From: Hoeflea sp. IMCC20628
GTDB taxonomy: Bacteria; Pseudomonadota; Alphaproteobacteria; Rhizobiales; Rhizobiaceae
Direction: 5' to 3'
NCBI RefSeq assembly: GCF_001011155.1
Contig: NZ_CP011481.1
Span: 59,421 to 123,420 of the forward strand
Length of the DNA: 64,000 nucleotides
Shown: positions 18,760-26,952 of the stretch, piece after piece
Numbering within the stretch: the stretch's first letter is position 1
Layout of the letters: each line of letters opens with the position of its first letter
Translations under genes and position numbers: made by a program
Notes under the pieces: model-generated
What the model was told of the DNA's origin: nothing
The model's input: the letters and a program-made list of their open reading frames with translations, nothing else
The model's database searches: none

Positions 18760-20001
18760 ATGGCCAAAATCATCGACCAAAACCGCAATATTCATCCCGA
18801 TCAAAACTCCGCTCCGCAGGGCAGCTCAGTCTCCAGCGTCACTGTTCCCGCGCCGGGTGTTTTCGCACCGGGGGCTCCGGCCGATCAGGACGGCACCCTC
18901 CCCTCCCCTGTTGAGGGCCTCGATACAGGTTCTGGCTCGAACTCCGATCTGCCGGCCCATCACCCGCACCACGCCCACCTCGCACACATCGTGTGTCTTA
19001 CCGAGCGGGCCCGCGGCTATGTCGAGGCTGCCAGTTCCGCCAACACCCGCAAAGCCTATGCTTCCGACTGGAAGCATTTTTCCGCCTGGTGCCGCCGCTC
19101 AGGACTGGCCGCCCTACCCGCCAATCCACAAACTGTCGGGCTGTACATCACCGCCTGTGCAACAAACGGTGCCATCGTCGGTGACAATGCCCCTGCATCT
19201 GGCAGCTCCGGGCGAGATATAAAGCCCAACAGTGTGGCGACAATTGAGCGGCGCCTTTCCTCATTGTCCTGGAATTTTTTGCAGCGCGGTCAAACCCTAG
19301 ATCGCAAAGACCGGCATATCGCAACGGTGATGGCCGGCATCCGCAACACCCATGCCAGGCCGCCGGTTCAGAAGGAAGCGGTGATGGCGGAAGATATCAT
19401 CGCCATGCTGGAGACGATCGATAGGAGCAGCCTGCGCGGCCTGCGTGATCGCGCCATGTTGTTGATCGGCTATGCCGGCGGTTTGCGGCGATCCGAAATT
19501 GTCGGTCTCGACCTCAAGCCTGAACAAACTGAAGATGGCCGCGGATGGATCGAAATTTTTGACAAGGGCATGCTGGTCACGCTGCGCGGCAAGACCGGTT
19601 GGCGCGAAGTTGAAATCGGCCGCGGCTCATCTCATGCCACCTGCCCTGTTGTCGCTGTCCAGACCTGGATCAGGTTTGCAAAAATCGCCCATGGTCCGCT
19701 GTTCCGCCGGGTTACCGGCCGGGGCAAGGAGGCCGGTGCCGACCGGCTCAACGACAAGCAGATTGCCCGGCTGGTCAAGCGCACAGTAGAGGCTGCTGGA
19801 ATCCGCGGCGATCTGGGTGAAGTCGAACGGGTGTTGAAATTCTCTGGCCATTCGCTCCGCGCTGGTCTGGCCTCCTCTGCCGAGGTCGACGAGAGATATG
19901 TGCAAAAGCAGCTTGGACACGCGTCTGCGGAAATGACCCGGCGATATCAGCGGCGAAGGGACCGGTTCAGGGTGAACCTGAGCAAGGCGGCGGGGCTGTG
20001 A
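18760..20001 (+). CDS. tyrosine recombinase/integrase of the repABC backbone
   Basis: 413 aa. After a ~65-residue low-complexity leader comes a SAM-like core-binding domain ('SANTRKAYASDWKHFSAWCR'), then the catalytic domain. Catalytic residues: Arg in 'GYAGGLRRSEIVGL' (about 241), His-x-x-Arg in 'SGHSLRAGLAS' (about 364), His in 'QLGHAS' (about 386) and Tyr in MTRRYQRRR (about 396). Relatives next to repABC operons resolve plasmid multimers. The adjacent 29-bp dyad is a candidate site. It is divergent from scpB/DUF1403. Confidence 0.85.
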   Translation: MAKIIDQNRNIHPDQNSAPQGSSVSSVTVPAPGVFAPGAPADQDGTLPSPVEGLDTGSGSNSDLPAHHPHHAHLAHIVCLTERARGYVEAASSANTRKAYASDWKHFSAWCRRSGLAALPANPQTVGLYITACATNGAIVGDNAPASGSSGRDIKPNSVATIERRLSSLSWNFLQRGQTLDRKDRHIATVMAGIRNTHARPPVQKEAVMAEDIIAMLETIDRSSLRGLRDRAMLLIGYAGGLRRSEIVGLDLKPEQTEDGRGWIEIFDKGMLVTLRGKTGWREVEIGRGSSHATCPVVAVQTWIRFAKIAHGPLFRRVTGRGKEAGADRLNDKQIARLVKRTVEAAGIRGDLGEVERVLKFSGHSLRAGLASSAEVDERYVQKQLGHASAEMTRRYQRRRDRFRVNLSKAAGL

Positions 20002-20169
20002 TTAAGGCCCCTGCCCTTCGATGGCGCTATTGAGTTGGGGATCAGTTCACCCCCTGGGCAGTCAGACTGATACCAGCCGAGATCTCGCGTAAACAGCGGT
20101 AGTTGCCGAAGAGTCTCGTGCGCAGCGATGAAGAACGTCGGTTAAATCCCCGAACGAGAGCACGGGCGC

Positions 20170-20410
20170 GCCGATGCCGAGTTCTTGAGCGAAAGCTTCA
20201 ATTGGTGTCCGGAAACCGAGGCGTTTTCTCGGAGTTGAATTCAGCATCCATACCATGTCGGTTTCGCGGTATTCGGAAATCCTTGTGGACCGGGCAGATC
20301 TTGCCTTATGCATTCATCGGCATTCTCGGCTCAGTGGCGTTGCCAGGGGCCGCGAAAATCGCAGAAAAAGGCTGGCATTCCGATCCTATCCTGCACGCTT
20401 CCTGTCTGGC
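20170..20410 (-). pseudogene. IS30-family transposase relic
   Basis: On the minus strand, degraded but recognisable pieces appear: PAFFCDFRGPWQRH then a stop then AENADECIRQDLPG, and 'MLNSTPRKRLGFRTPIEAF'. These match the IS30 signatures FCDPxSPWQRGxNENTNGLLRQYxP and LNxRPRKxLGFxTPxE. Stops and frame changes show it is dead. No inverted repeats located. Confidence 0.65.
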
Positions 20411-20668
20411 GAATTCACCGCTGTTGTCATCGCGGATTGTTTGTAGGACCCCCTCGAGAGACTATTGCCGTAGCAAAGCCATCTTTTGAAAGATGGCCTG
20501 GGCCGGTAGAGCGCTCGAACTCCGTCACCGGCATGAGCATTTCCATCAAGCCGCGCAGGCGGCATCGTTTTTCAAGCGAAGAGTGATTGTATCTCGTTCC
20601 CATAGCGGTCCCGGACACGCCGGGCGTCACGCTTGGTTTGTGTTTCCAGTTGGTCGCGTGAGGAGCTT

Positions 20669-20684
20669 GTTCCCCGCGGGGAAC
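20669..20684. promoter_or_regulatory. parS-like site 1 (RepB binding palindrome)
   Basis: GTTCCCCGCGGGGAAC, a perfect 16-bp palindrome fitting the repABC parS consensus GTTNNCNGCNGNNAAC. It lies about 460 bp upstream of repA. Confidence 0.8.
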
Positions 20685-20907
20685 AGGGCTGGTTCATCTC
20701 CGGTTTACGCTAACTGATCCGCAGCCGGGAATTTGGCGGACCAGAAGCTTCCAGGTTTGGATGGCCGCTAGCAGAATCCGACGGATTGTGAAGCTCACCC
20801 GTTTTCAGTCCGGACGGGTTTTGGACAATGGCAAGGTTTCAAAGGTTCGCGGCTCTGCAGGTTCATGCGCGGTTACGAAGGTTCAAAGCCACTTGTTGTT
20901 CCGACAG

Positions 20908-20923
20908 GTTCCCCGCGGGGAAC
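20908..20923. promoter_or_regulatory. parS-like site 2
   Basis: A second perfect copy of the 16-bp palindrome GTTCCCCGCGGGGAAC, identical to site 1 and 239 bp downstream of it. Multiple sites would help nucleate RepB spreading. Confidence 0.8.
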
Positions 20924-20952
20924 AGGCGCCTTCTTAGCATGGATTTCCAAAA

Positions 20953-20968
20953 ATTCCCCACGGGGAAC
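20953..20968. promoter_or_regulatory. parS-like site 3, degenerate
   Basis: ATTCCCCACGGGGAAC, differing from the other two sites at positions 1 and 8. It lies 45 bp after site 2. It may be a weaker RepB site. Confidence 0.55.
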
Positions 20969-21146
20969 TTACGCTTGCCCGGGCTGGATCCAAACATTTT
21001 GCCCGTTTGCTGCCACGTCCGAATCGGGCTATCTGTAATTACGTTGAAAGTCGATAATTTCGATATTTTGCGTAGTCACCACGAGCTTAACCTTTTGTTA
21101 ACCATCCCGGGCAATATAGTCGCTGATAACCTCTCGGAGTAGCCAA

Positions 21147-22325
21147 TTGACTCGGCATCTAAACAGTCTGGACTTCATGCAGACGTGTTCCAACAAACTG
21201 GACCACGCGCTGCGCAATTTGTCTCTGGCACAATATCCGCCAGACGCGATTCGCACCATGCGAACATTTGCGTCGTCAGAAGTCGCGAGCCTTCTGGATG
21301 TGACGGAAGCTTATATCCGCCAGCTCTCCTTGAAGGGCAGGGGCCCTGATCCGGAAGTCAGCAACAATGGCCGGCGGCTTTATACGGTCGAACAAATTCT
21401 CGAACTCAGATTGTTGCTGGCTGAAAAAGGCCGCAAGAAGTGGATCAATCCACGCCGGATCGAGGGTGAAGCCTGCCAGGTGATCGCGGTTACCAATTTC
21501 AAAGGCGGGTCGTCAAAGACCTCGACCACCATTCATCTGGCGCACTATCTGGCGCTGCGTGGCTACCGGGTGCTGGCAATCGATCTCGATCCGCAGGCCT
21601 CGCTGACAGCCCTGCATGGCGCCTTGTCGGATTTTGATCCCCGCGAGGGCGATACCTTCTATTCCGCCATTCGCTTTGATGATCCGGTGCCGACTCAATC
21701 GCTGATCCACAAGACCCATATTGAAGGCCTGGACGTGATCTGCGCCGGCCTCGAACTCACGGAGTTTGAAACCGCGGTGGCGCTGGAAATGCGCAAATCC
21801 GGCGGCACGGAATTTCTGCTGCGAGCGGCCCAGGCGATTGAGCAAGTTGAACAGAGCTATGATGTCATCTTGATGGATTCGGCTCCGTCGCTGAATTTTT
21901 TGACCTTGTCTTCGCTGACAGCTGCGACGGGCGTTCTGATCCCGGTCCCGGCGCATATGCTGGATGTTGATTCCACGGCAAAATTCCTCGAGCTTGCCGG
22001 GTCTTACATGCAGATCCTGAGCAATATGGGGACAACGGCCGAGTGGGATTTTGCCAAGTTCCTGATCACCAAATTCGAGGCCAATGACCATCCGCAAGCC
22101 AATATGATGGCCTTGATGCGGCAGGTTTTTGGCACCGATCTGCTTCTCAATACGGTGATTAAATCCACAGCTGTCGCTGATGCATTAACATGGAAGCAGA
22201 GTCTGTACGAAGTGCAACGCTCACGGTTTTCGGCTCCCAAGACCTATGACCGGGCCATGGAGTCGATCAATGGCGTGAATGCCGAGATCGAGCAATTGCT
22301 GACACATGCATGGGGGCGGGAATGA
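21147..22325 (+). CDS. repA: plasmid partitioning ATPase RepA (ParA family)
   Basis: 392 aa. An N-terminal DNA-binding region ('ASSEVASLLDVTEAYIRQLS') is followed by a deviant Walker A 'NFKGGSSKTSTTIHLA' near residue 118, then AIDLDPQASLT, 'YDVILMDSAPSLNFLTL' and further ParA motifs. TTG 21147 is used as start because CGGAG lies seven bases upstream; ATG 21177 gives a slightly shorter protein. RepA with RepB segregates the plasmid and represses the operon. It overlaps repB by four bases. Confidence 0.9.
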   Translation: MTRHLNSLDFMQTCSNKLDHALRNLSLAQYPPDAIRTMRTFASSEVASLLDVTEAYIRQLSLKGRGPDPEVSNNGRRLYTVEQILELRLLLAEKGRKKWINPRRIEGEACQVIAVTNFKGGSSKTSTTIHLAHYLALRGYRVLAIDLDPQASLTALHGALSDFDPREGDTFYSAIRFDDPVPTQSLIHKTHIEGLDVICAGLELTEFETAVALEMRKSGGTEFLLRAAQAIEQVEQSYDVILMDSAPSLNFLTLSSLTAATGVLIPVPAHMLDVDSTAKFLELAGSYMQILSNMGTTAEWDFAKFLITKFEANDHPQANMMALMRQVFGTDLLLNTVIKSTAVADALTWKQSLYEVQRSRFSAPKTYDRAMESINGVNAEIEQLLTHAWGRE

Positions 22326-23341
22326 GCCGCAAAGATTCAAAAGGCATGTTTGCCAATGTGCTGGGAAATTTGGACAACAGCCCGCTTGAGACCAGGCCGG
22401 TCGAGAAAACCTCGTCCTCGCCGCATCTTCAGAAAGTAGCCGCGGGTGTCCGGCAGATCCAGGAGCGCGGCGAATTGGCCGAGCGCCTGCTCAAGGACGG
22501 CGGCTATGTTGCCGATCTCGATCCGGGCCAGATTCTGCCTTCAGGCATCACCGACCGGTTTCCCGGCGCTTATGACGAGGCAGCGATATCGGATTTGGCC
22601 GAGTCCATGCGCGAGCGCGGGCAGATTGTTCCCGGTCTCGTGCGTCCGGTCAAAGGCGACGCAACGCGCTACCAGATCGTCTATGGACGCCGCCGGTTGG
22701 CTGCCGCGAAAAAGCTGGGATTGAAGTTTAAGGCTATCATTCGTGCCCTTGATGATGAGGAAGCCATTGTATTTCAGGGGGAAGAGAATTCTGCCCGCAA
22801 TGACCTGACCTTCATCGAGAAGTGCAATTTCGCCTTCGCCCAGGAAAAGGCAGGCTTTGACCGGGCCACCATCAGCGCATCGCTGTCGACCGGCAAATCG
22901 CATATTTCCGAGATGATCCGCATTGCATCCACCCTGCCGCAAAACTTGTTGCAGGCCATTGGCCCGGCCTCGGAGATAGGCCGCCGGCGCTGGCTTGAGC
23001 TGGTGGAAAAGTGGATAGCCTTTCCCCGCGCCCATGAGCTGGTTGAAGAACTGCTCAAGAACGCCGACGCCAGCCTGCCGAGCGAGGAGCGTTTTGCCTT
23101 GGCGCTGTCAGTTATGTTTGAAAAGCCATCCGGACTACAGCCGAAGGCCAGCGCGCGCGAAACAATCATGTCCAAGGGCATGAAGCTGGCCGAGATCAGC
23201 TACGGCAATTCCGGCGCGCGGATGAGCTTTGCCAAATCTGTTCCACCGGACTTTGTCGCTTATTTGGCCGGGCAAATGGAAACCATTCACGACGCCTATC
23301 TCAAGGAGATCAAGGCAAAACCAAAAGTTCAACGGAGTTAG
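22322..23341 (+). CDS. repB: plasmid partitioning protein RepB (ParB family)
   Basis: 339 aa. The ParB/Sulfiredoxin-like N-terminal domain has 'ESMRERGQIVPGLVRP' and 'YQIVYGRRRLAAAKKLGL', and contains the E-N-x-x-R motif (GEENSARNDLTFIEKCNFA). A helix-turn-helix follows (ATISASLSTGKSHISEMIRI). ATG 22322 overlaps the repA stop (ATGA) and is preferred to ATG 22310. RepB should bind the parS palindromes at 20669, 20908 and 20953. Confidence 0.92.
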   Translation: MSRKDSKGMFANVLGNLDNSPLETRPVEKTSSSPHLQKVAAGVRQIQERGELAERLLKDGGYVADLDPGQILPSGITDRFPGAYDEAAISDLAESMRERGQIVPGLVRPVKGDATRYQIVYGRRRLAAAKKLGLKFKAIIRALDDEEAIVFQGEENSARNDLTFIEKCNFAFAQEKAGFDRATISASLSTGKSHISEMIRIASTLPQNLLQAIGPASEIGRRRWLELVEKWIAFPRAHELVEELLKNADASLPSEERFALALSVMFEKPSGLQPKASARETIMSKGMKLAEISYGNSGARMSFAKSVPPDFVAYLAGQMETIHDAYLKEIKAKPKVQRS

Positions 23342-23354
23342 TGTAACGCAATAG

Positions 23355-23403
23355 AAAAAGGCCCCCAAACGTTGCCGTCGTGGAAGCCCTTCTCGTGTCT
23401 CGC
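23355..23403 (-). ncRNA. counter-transcribed RNA (incA-type ctRNA) in the repB-repC interval
   Basis: On the minus strand, TTGACT (23433-23438) and GATTCT (23410-23415) are separated by exactly 17 bp, a good sigma-70 promoter. About 50 bases downstream is a hairpin (GGCTTCC with GGGGGCC, G-U pairs allowed) followed by TTTTT at 23359-23355. Position, length and antisense orientation match the ctRNAs that inhibit repC expression in repABC plasmids. Confidence 0.75.
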
Positions 23404-23499
23404 AGCTTGAGAATCGCATTTCCCCGAATCACAGTCAAGCGTTTGACGTCATATTTTTGGCGGCTGGATTTCTGTTGCCTTTTTGAAAGGTGAAAGACG

Positions 23500-24840
23500 A
23501 TGCAACTGGACCATATAGCGACGCCCTTCGGGCGGCGGGCAATGACCTATGCCATGTTGGCAGACCAGATCGCCGCCGATGAGGTTGAGCCCGGCGCGCG
23601 GATCGACAAGTGGAAGATCTATCACGCGCTGTGCGAAGCCCGGCCGCGCCTGGGCGTGACCGACCGGGCCTTGGCGGTGTTGAGCGCGCTGATCAGCTTT
23701 TATCCCAAGCCAGATCTTGCGGCGGCCGATTCCATGATCGTGTTTCCCTCCAATGCACAATTGTCGCGACGCGCCAATGGAATGGCCGAGCCGACCATTC
23801 GGCGTCACGTCGCGGTGCTGATTTCAGCCGGGCTGCTGGTGCGCAAGGACAGCGCCAATGGCAAACGCTTTGCACGCCGCAGCCGGGCAGGGGAGATTGA
23901 CGAGGCCTTCGGCTTTTCGCTCAAACCATTGTTGGCGCGCGCTGACGAAATCAAGCGACTGGCTGCCGAAGTCGAAGCGGAACGCTTGCATCTGCGCCGC
24001 CTCAAGGAACGCCTGACGATCTGCCGGCGTGATGTGATCAAGCTGATTGAAACAGCGCTTGAAGAGGGTGCTGCGGGCGACTGGCTGGCGGTTCAGGAGC
24101 AGTACAGGTCGATTCTTGCGAGCCACCCGCGCAGCCCGTCTGCGGAAGTTGTCTCGGCGACGCTTCATGAGATGGAGTTTTTGCGCGAAAACGTACTCAA
24201 TCAGTTGGAAACACAGATTAAAGCTCAAAAACCGAGCGGCAATCCCGTCCAAACTGAGCGCCATATACAGAATTCAAACACCGACTCTATTCCTGAATCT
24301 GAACTGCTCTTAGAAACAGAACAGGGCAAAATTCCGGATGCCTCGGTTAAATCAGATGTGGTGCCGGATTGCATTGAGATGAAATCCGGCAGGCCAAATG
24401 AAGGGCAGGGGATGAGCCGGGTTGAGGCGGCGGATACGGTTAGGATGGTTCCCCGCGCCCAAAAATCTGGCGAGCGTATGTTGGATGGCGGCTTCAAGCC
24501 GTTTCCGCTCGGGATGGTTCTTTCGGCGTGCCGGGATATCGCCGATTATGGGCCTGTCGGGGCAATTTCTAGCTGGCGCGACCTGATGGGGGCCGCAGTG
24601 GTGGTGCGTTCGATGCTGGGCGTCTCGCCCTCGGCCTACGAGGAGGCCTGCGCGATTCTCGGGCCTGAAAATGCGGCCACTGTGATGGCCTGTATTCTGG
24701 AACGGGGTGGCCATATCAACTCCGCCGGCGGGTATCTGCGGGATCTGACCCGACGCGCTGAACGCGGCGAATTCTCGCTCGGACCAATGCTGATGGCGCA
24801 AATCCGCGCTAATGGACCCGGTGAGAGACAGGTTGGATAG
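23500..24840 (+). CDS. repC: replication initiator RepC
   Basis: 446 aa. The start 'MQLDHIATPFGRRAMTYAML', the WKIYHALCEARPRLGVTDRAL segment and 'GMAEPTIRRHVAVLISAGLL' (winged helix) are typical of RepC. The C-terminal domain (about residues 330-446) follows a variable linker. Start ATG has GAAAGGTG upstream. RepC starts replication from an origin inside its own gene. The ctRNA just upstream probably controls its translation. Confidence 0.9.
   Translation: MQLDHIATPFGRRAMTYAMLADQIAADEVEPGARIDKWKIYHALCEARPRLGVTDRALAVLSALISFYPKPDLAAADSMIVFPSNAQLSRRANGMAEPTIRRHVAVLISAGLLVRKDSANGKRFARRSRAGEIDEAFGFSLKPLLARADEIKRLAAEVEAERLHLRRLKERLTICRRDVIKLIETALEEGAAGDWLAVQEQYRSILASHPRSPSAEVVSATLHEMEFLRENVLNQLETQIKAQKPSGNPVQTERHIQNSNTDSIPESELLLETEQGKIPDASVKSDVVPDCIEMKSGRPNEGQGMSRVEAADTVRMVPRAQKSGERMLDGGFKPFPLGMVLSACRDIADYGPVGAISSWRDLMGAAVVVRSMLGVSPSAYEEACAILGPENAATVMACILERGGHINSAGGYLRDLTRRAERGEFSLGPMLMAQIRANGPGERQVG
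24205..24345. other. candidate oriV inside repC
   Basis: The sequence between the two RepC domains is clearly richer in A+T than the flanking repC sequence (aatcagttggaaacacag... to ...cagggcaaaattccgg). In studied repABC plasmids the origin is an AT-rich stretch in the middle of repC. The assignment here follows that rule and composition only. Confidence 0.45.
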
Positions 24841-24842
24841 GA

Positions 24843-25860
24843 GCGTTGGTGCGTGGATCAGCAAATGTGCGTAATTTCGTCTTTGATGGGGAGGCCTATT
24901 TGGTTGCTCCCGCCGATGCCTCGCAACAAACGGATTTAGGGCGTCCGCAGGCGAGCATTCGGTTAGGAATGGCGACGCCGATCGCAGCCTCTGTCTGTTG
25001 AGCAAGGAATGAGCGAGCACGCAAACGCGGCCCGATGGAGCCCTTGTATCGACCCATCGCGGATTCAGCCAAAGCTCGCTTGCCATAGCCGGTTTATGCC
25101 TGCCATTTCAGCCGCCTATCTATCTGCATGGAGGTTATGTGGTCGTCTCTCTGGCAGCATGCTTGGGGGGTAGGCCGTTCAACCGCGTTCAAGTGCGGTG
25201 GAATGACGACCCTTGCGCCTGCGCTGTGATGGAAAACAGCGTCGTCGGTGGGGGAGTACCATCATAGGCTCCATCGGCAGTGAACTGGTCGATCTCATCG
25301 TCGATCTGAGCCAGCCACGGCGAGACTTTGCCCCATGCTTTTCTTCCAGCCATTGGCCGGTGCCATAAACCTTCAGCCCGGTGCTGCCGACCAGCACGTG
25401 AAGCGGTGCATCGGGCGCAGTCCGTCGCTCGACAGTTGGCATCCAGGTTCTTGCCCGCCGACTGAGTGTAGTGTGATCGGGCACAGGTACATCCAGTCCC
25501 ATCAGCGCAAGCACCGAACTCAAAAGCCCTTCGCTTTGGCGCAGTCGCAGGCCGAATACCATACCCAGCATCAACGTCGTCTCAATGGCTAGATCGGTGT
25601 AAAGCGGCTGGCCCCCACGCGTCTTGCGACGCGGGGTAGTCCAAACTCGCCAGAGCTTCAGGCGTTATCCAAAGGGTCAAACTGCCACGGCGGCGAAGGC
25701 CTGCTTCGTACTCTCCCCAGTTCGTCACCTTGAATCGCATCTTCCTGATATGATGGCGGCGGCTGGTGTTATGTTTATACGGCATGCTGGACCGATCAAG
25801 TTGGTTTCGATCGCAACCGAATAAGCAGAAATTGTTGAGTTCTTATTCATGCACCAAAGC
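24843..25860 (-). mobile_element. decayed IS5-family element
   Basis: The ends carry imperfect inverted repeats (GCGTTGGTGCGTGGATCA on the left, related to GGCTTTGGTGCATGAATAA read from the right). Inside is a minus-strand IS5-type transposase with at least one frameshift and a deletion. The same left-end sequence recurs at about 63163 and a piece of it near 50690. Confidence 0.65.
24896..25785 (-). pseudogene. IS5-family transposase, frameshifted and internally deleted
   Basis: The N-terminus 'MPYKHNTSRRHHIRKMRFKV' and 'GLRRRGSLTLWITPEALAS' is followed by a one-base insertion (agtttgg). It continues in another frame as 'WTTPRRKTRGGQPLYTDLAI' and 'LSSVLALMGLDVPVPDHTTL'. After 'EEKHGAKSRRGW' about 40 codons are missing and the frame changes to 'DDEIDQFTADGAYDG', ending 'MGRYKGSIGPRLRARSFLAQ'. 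These are the IS5/IS1031-type signatures. It cannot make an active protein. Confidence 0.75.
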
Positions 25861-26108
25861 CGCTAAATTCCGCAAATTTGCCGATCCCCGCGCCAACGCT
25901 GGTCCTGACTGCTTTGAGTCCCACTCTCGAACGATCGAACAGCCTGCGCCCAGATAATTCCTCCTGTAAACCGTGTTTGGACATGGCTATGATCTCTAGT
26001 GATGACATATTGCAGCGCTAGTTCTATGAAAATGGCCCAGCAAGTAGGGCGGCATGTCTATTGAAAATTAGGATTGCATCATTCGATGAAATCCTGCATC
26101 GTTTAGAC

Positions 26109-26951
26109 ATGAGTAAGATTGTTGTCTCAAGAAAGGTCGAAGATAATGTGCGGAACGAGCTGCCGGACGTCTCGACCGAGGACATTCTCAGGGGCATGCT
26201 TGCTGCGTCAAATGATGCCTGCTGGTGCATGGAATTCAGCCCGCCCGTAGATTTGATGGCGGACGATCATCAGGTTGTGCATCAGATTTTTGCGAACCGA
26301 CCAGTCTGGCGCCACTGCAACGCGGCGATGGAGCGGCTTTACCGGCTGCCCGCCGGGCAGGACATGAACACCCGGCCGGTGCATGAAATTTTTCCCGACA
26401 ATGCCAGCAACCGGAATTTCCTGCTGAATCTGATCGCCAACGGGTTCGAAGTTGACGGTTCCCCCGCACTTGATCAGCGCTATGACGGGCTGCAGATTTA
26501 CGTCGAGAACGATGTGCGTGCGCATATCGGTGATGGCAAGCTTTACCGGATGTTTGGGACAGTTAGAAATGTTGCTAAGCACCGCCGGCGGGAACAGGCG
26601 CTAAACGACGAGTTGGCGGCGATGGAGGGGGCGATTGCAGCGTTGGCAAGTCCCTTCGTCACCGTTGATGCCTCTGGTGCAATTCAAACACTGAACCCGG
26701 CAGCCGTCGCGCAGTTCGGGCCGGCTGCGGAGGGGCAATCCTTTGACGCCATGATACGCAAGGCGTGCCCAGAGCCGGTTCTTCCGGAACTGGCAAAGGT
26801 GATCGCGAAGGTTCGGTCCCTGGGGGTTTCCATGAGTGTTCGCTTCGCCAAGGCGATGCCCGATACTGTATGGCAGATCGCACCGCGTGAGACTGCGCAG
26901 GGCACCGGCTTTGTTTTGCTGATGTTGTCAAACGATGTCATGGAGATCTAG
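26109..26951 (+). CDS. PAS-domain protein upstream of an AAA+ regulator
   Basis: About 280 aa. Two PAS-like regions are seen: residues ~30-140 ('ILRGMLAASNDACWCMEFSP' to the RMFGTVRNVAKHRR end) and ~160-275 ('ASPFVTVDASGAIQTLNPAA'). No kinase or output domain follows. ATG 26109 is chosen; an upstream TTG (26061) is possible. It ends two bases before the GTG start of the regulator, so it probably acts with that protein as a separate sensor. The ligand is unknown; the context suggests the transported substrate or its metabolic state. Confidence 0.65.
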   Translation: MSKIVVSRKVEDNVRNELPDVSTEDILRGMLAASNDACWCMEFSPPVDLMADDHQVVHQIFANRPVWRHCNAAMERLYRLPAGQDMNTRPVHEIFPDNASNRNFLLNLIANGFEVDGSPALDQRYDGLQIYVENDVRAHIGDGKLYRMFGTVRNVAKHRRREQALNDELAAMEGAIAALASPFVTVDASGAIQTLNPAAVAQFGPAAEGQSFDAMIRKACPEPVLPELAKVIAKVRSLGVSMSVRFAKAMPDTVWQIAPRETAQGTGFVLLMLSNDVMEI

Positions 26952-26952
26952 C

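Noticed and set aside
20427..20630. 67-codon minus-strand frame upstream of parS site 1
   Set aside because: No start signal and no recognisable motif; possibly part of the IS30 debris but unsupported.
20669..20968. CRISPR-like array
   Set aside because: Three short palindromes with unequal spacing and no repeat-spacer structure; they fit parS sites instead.
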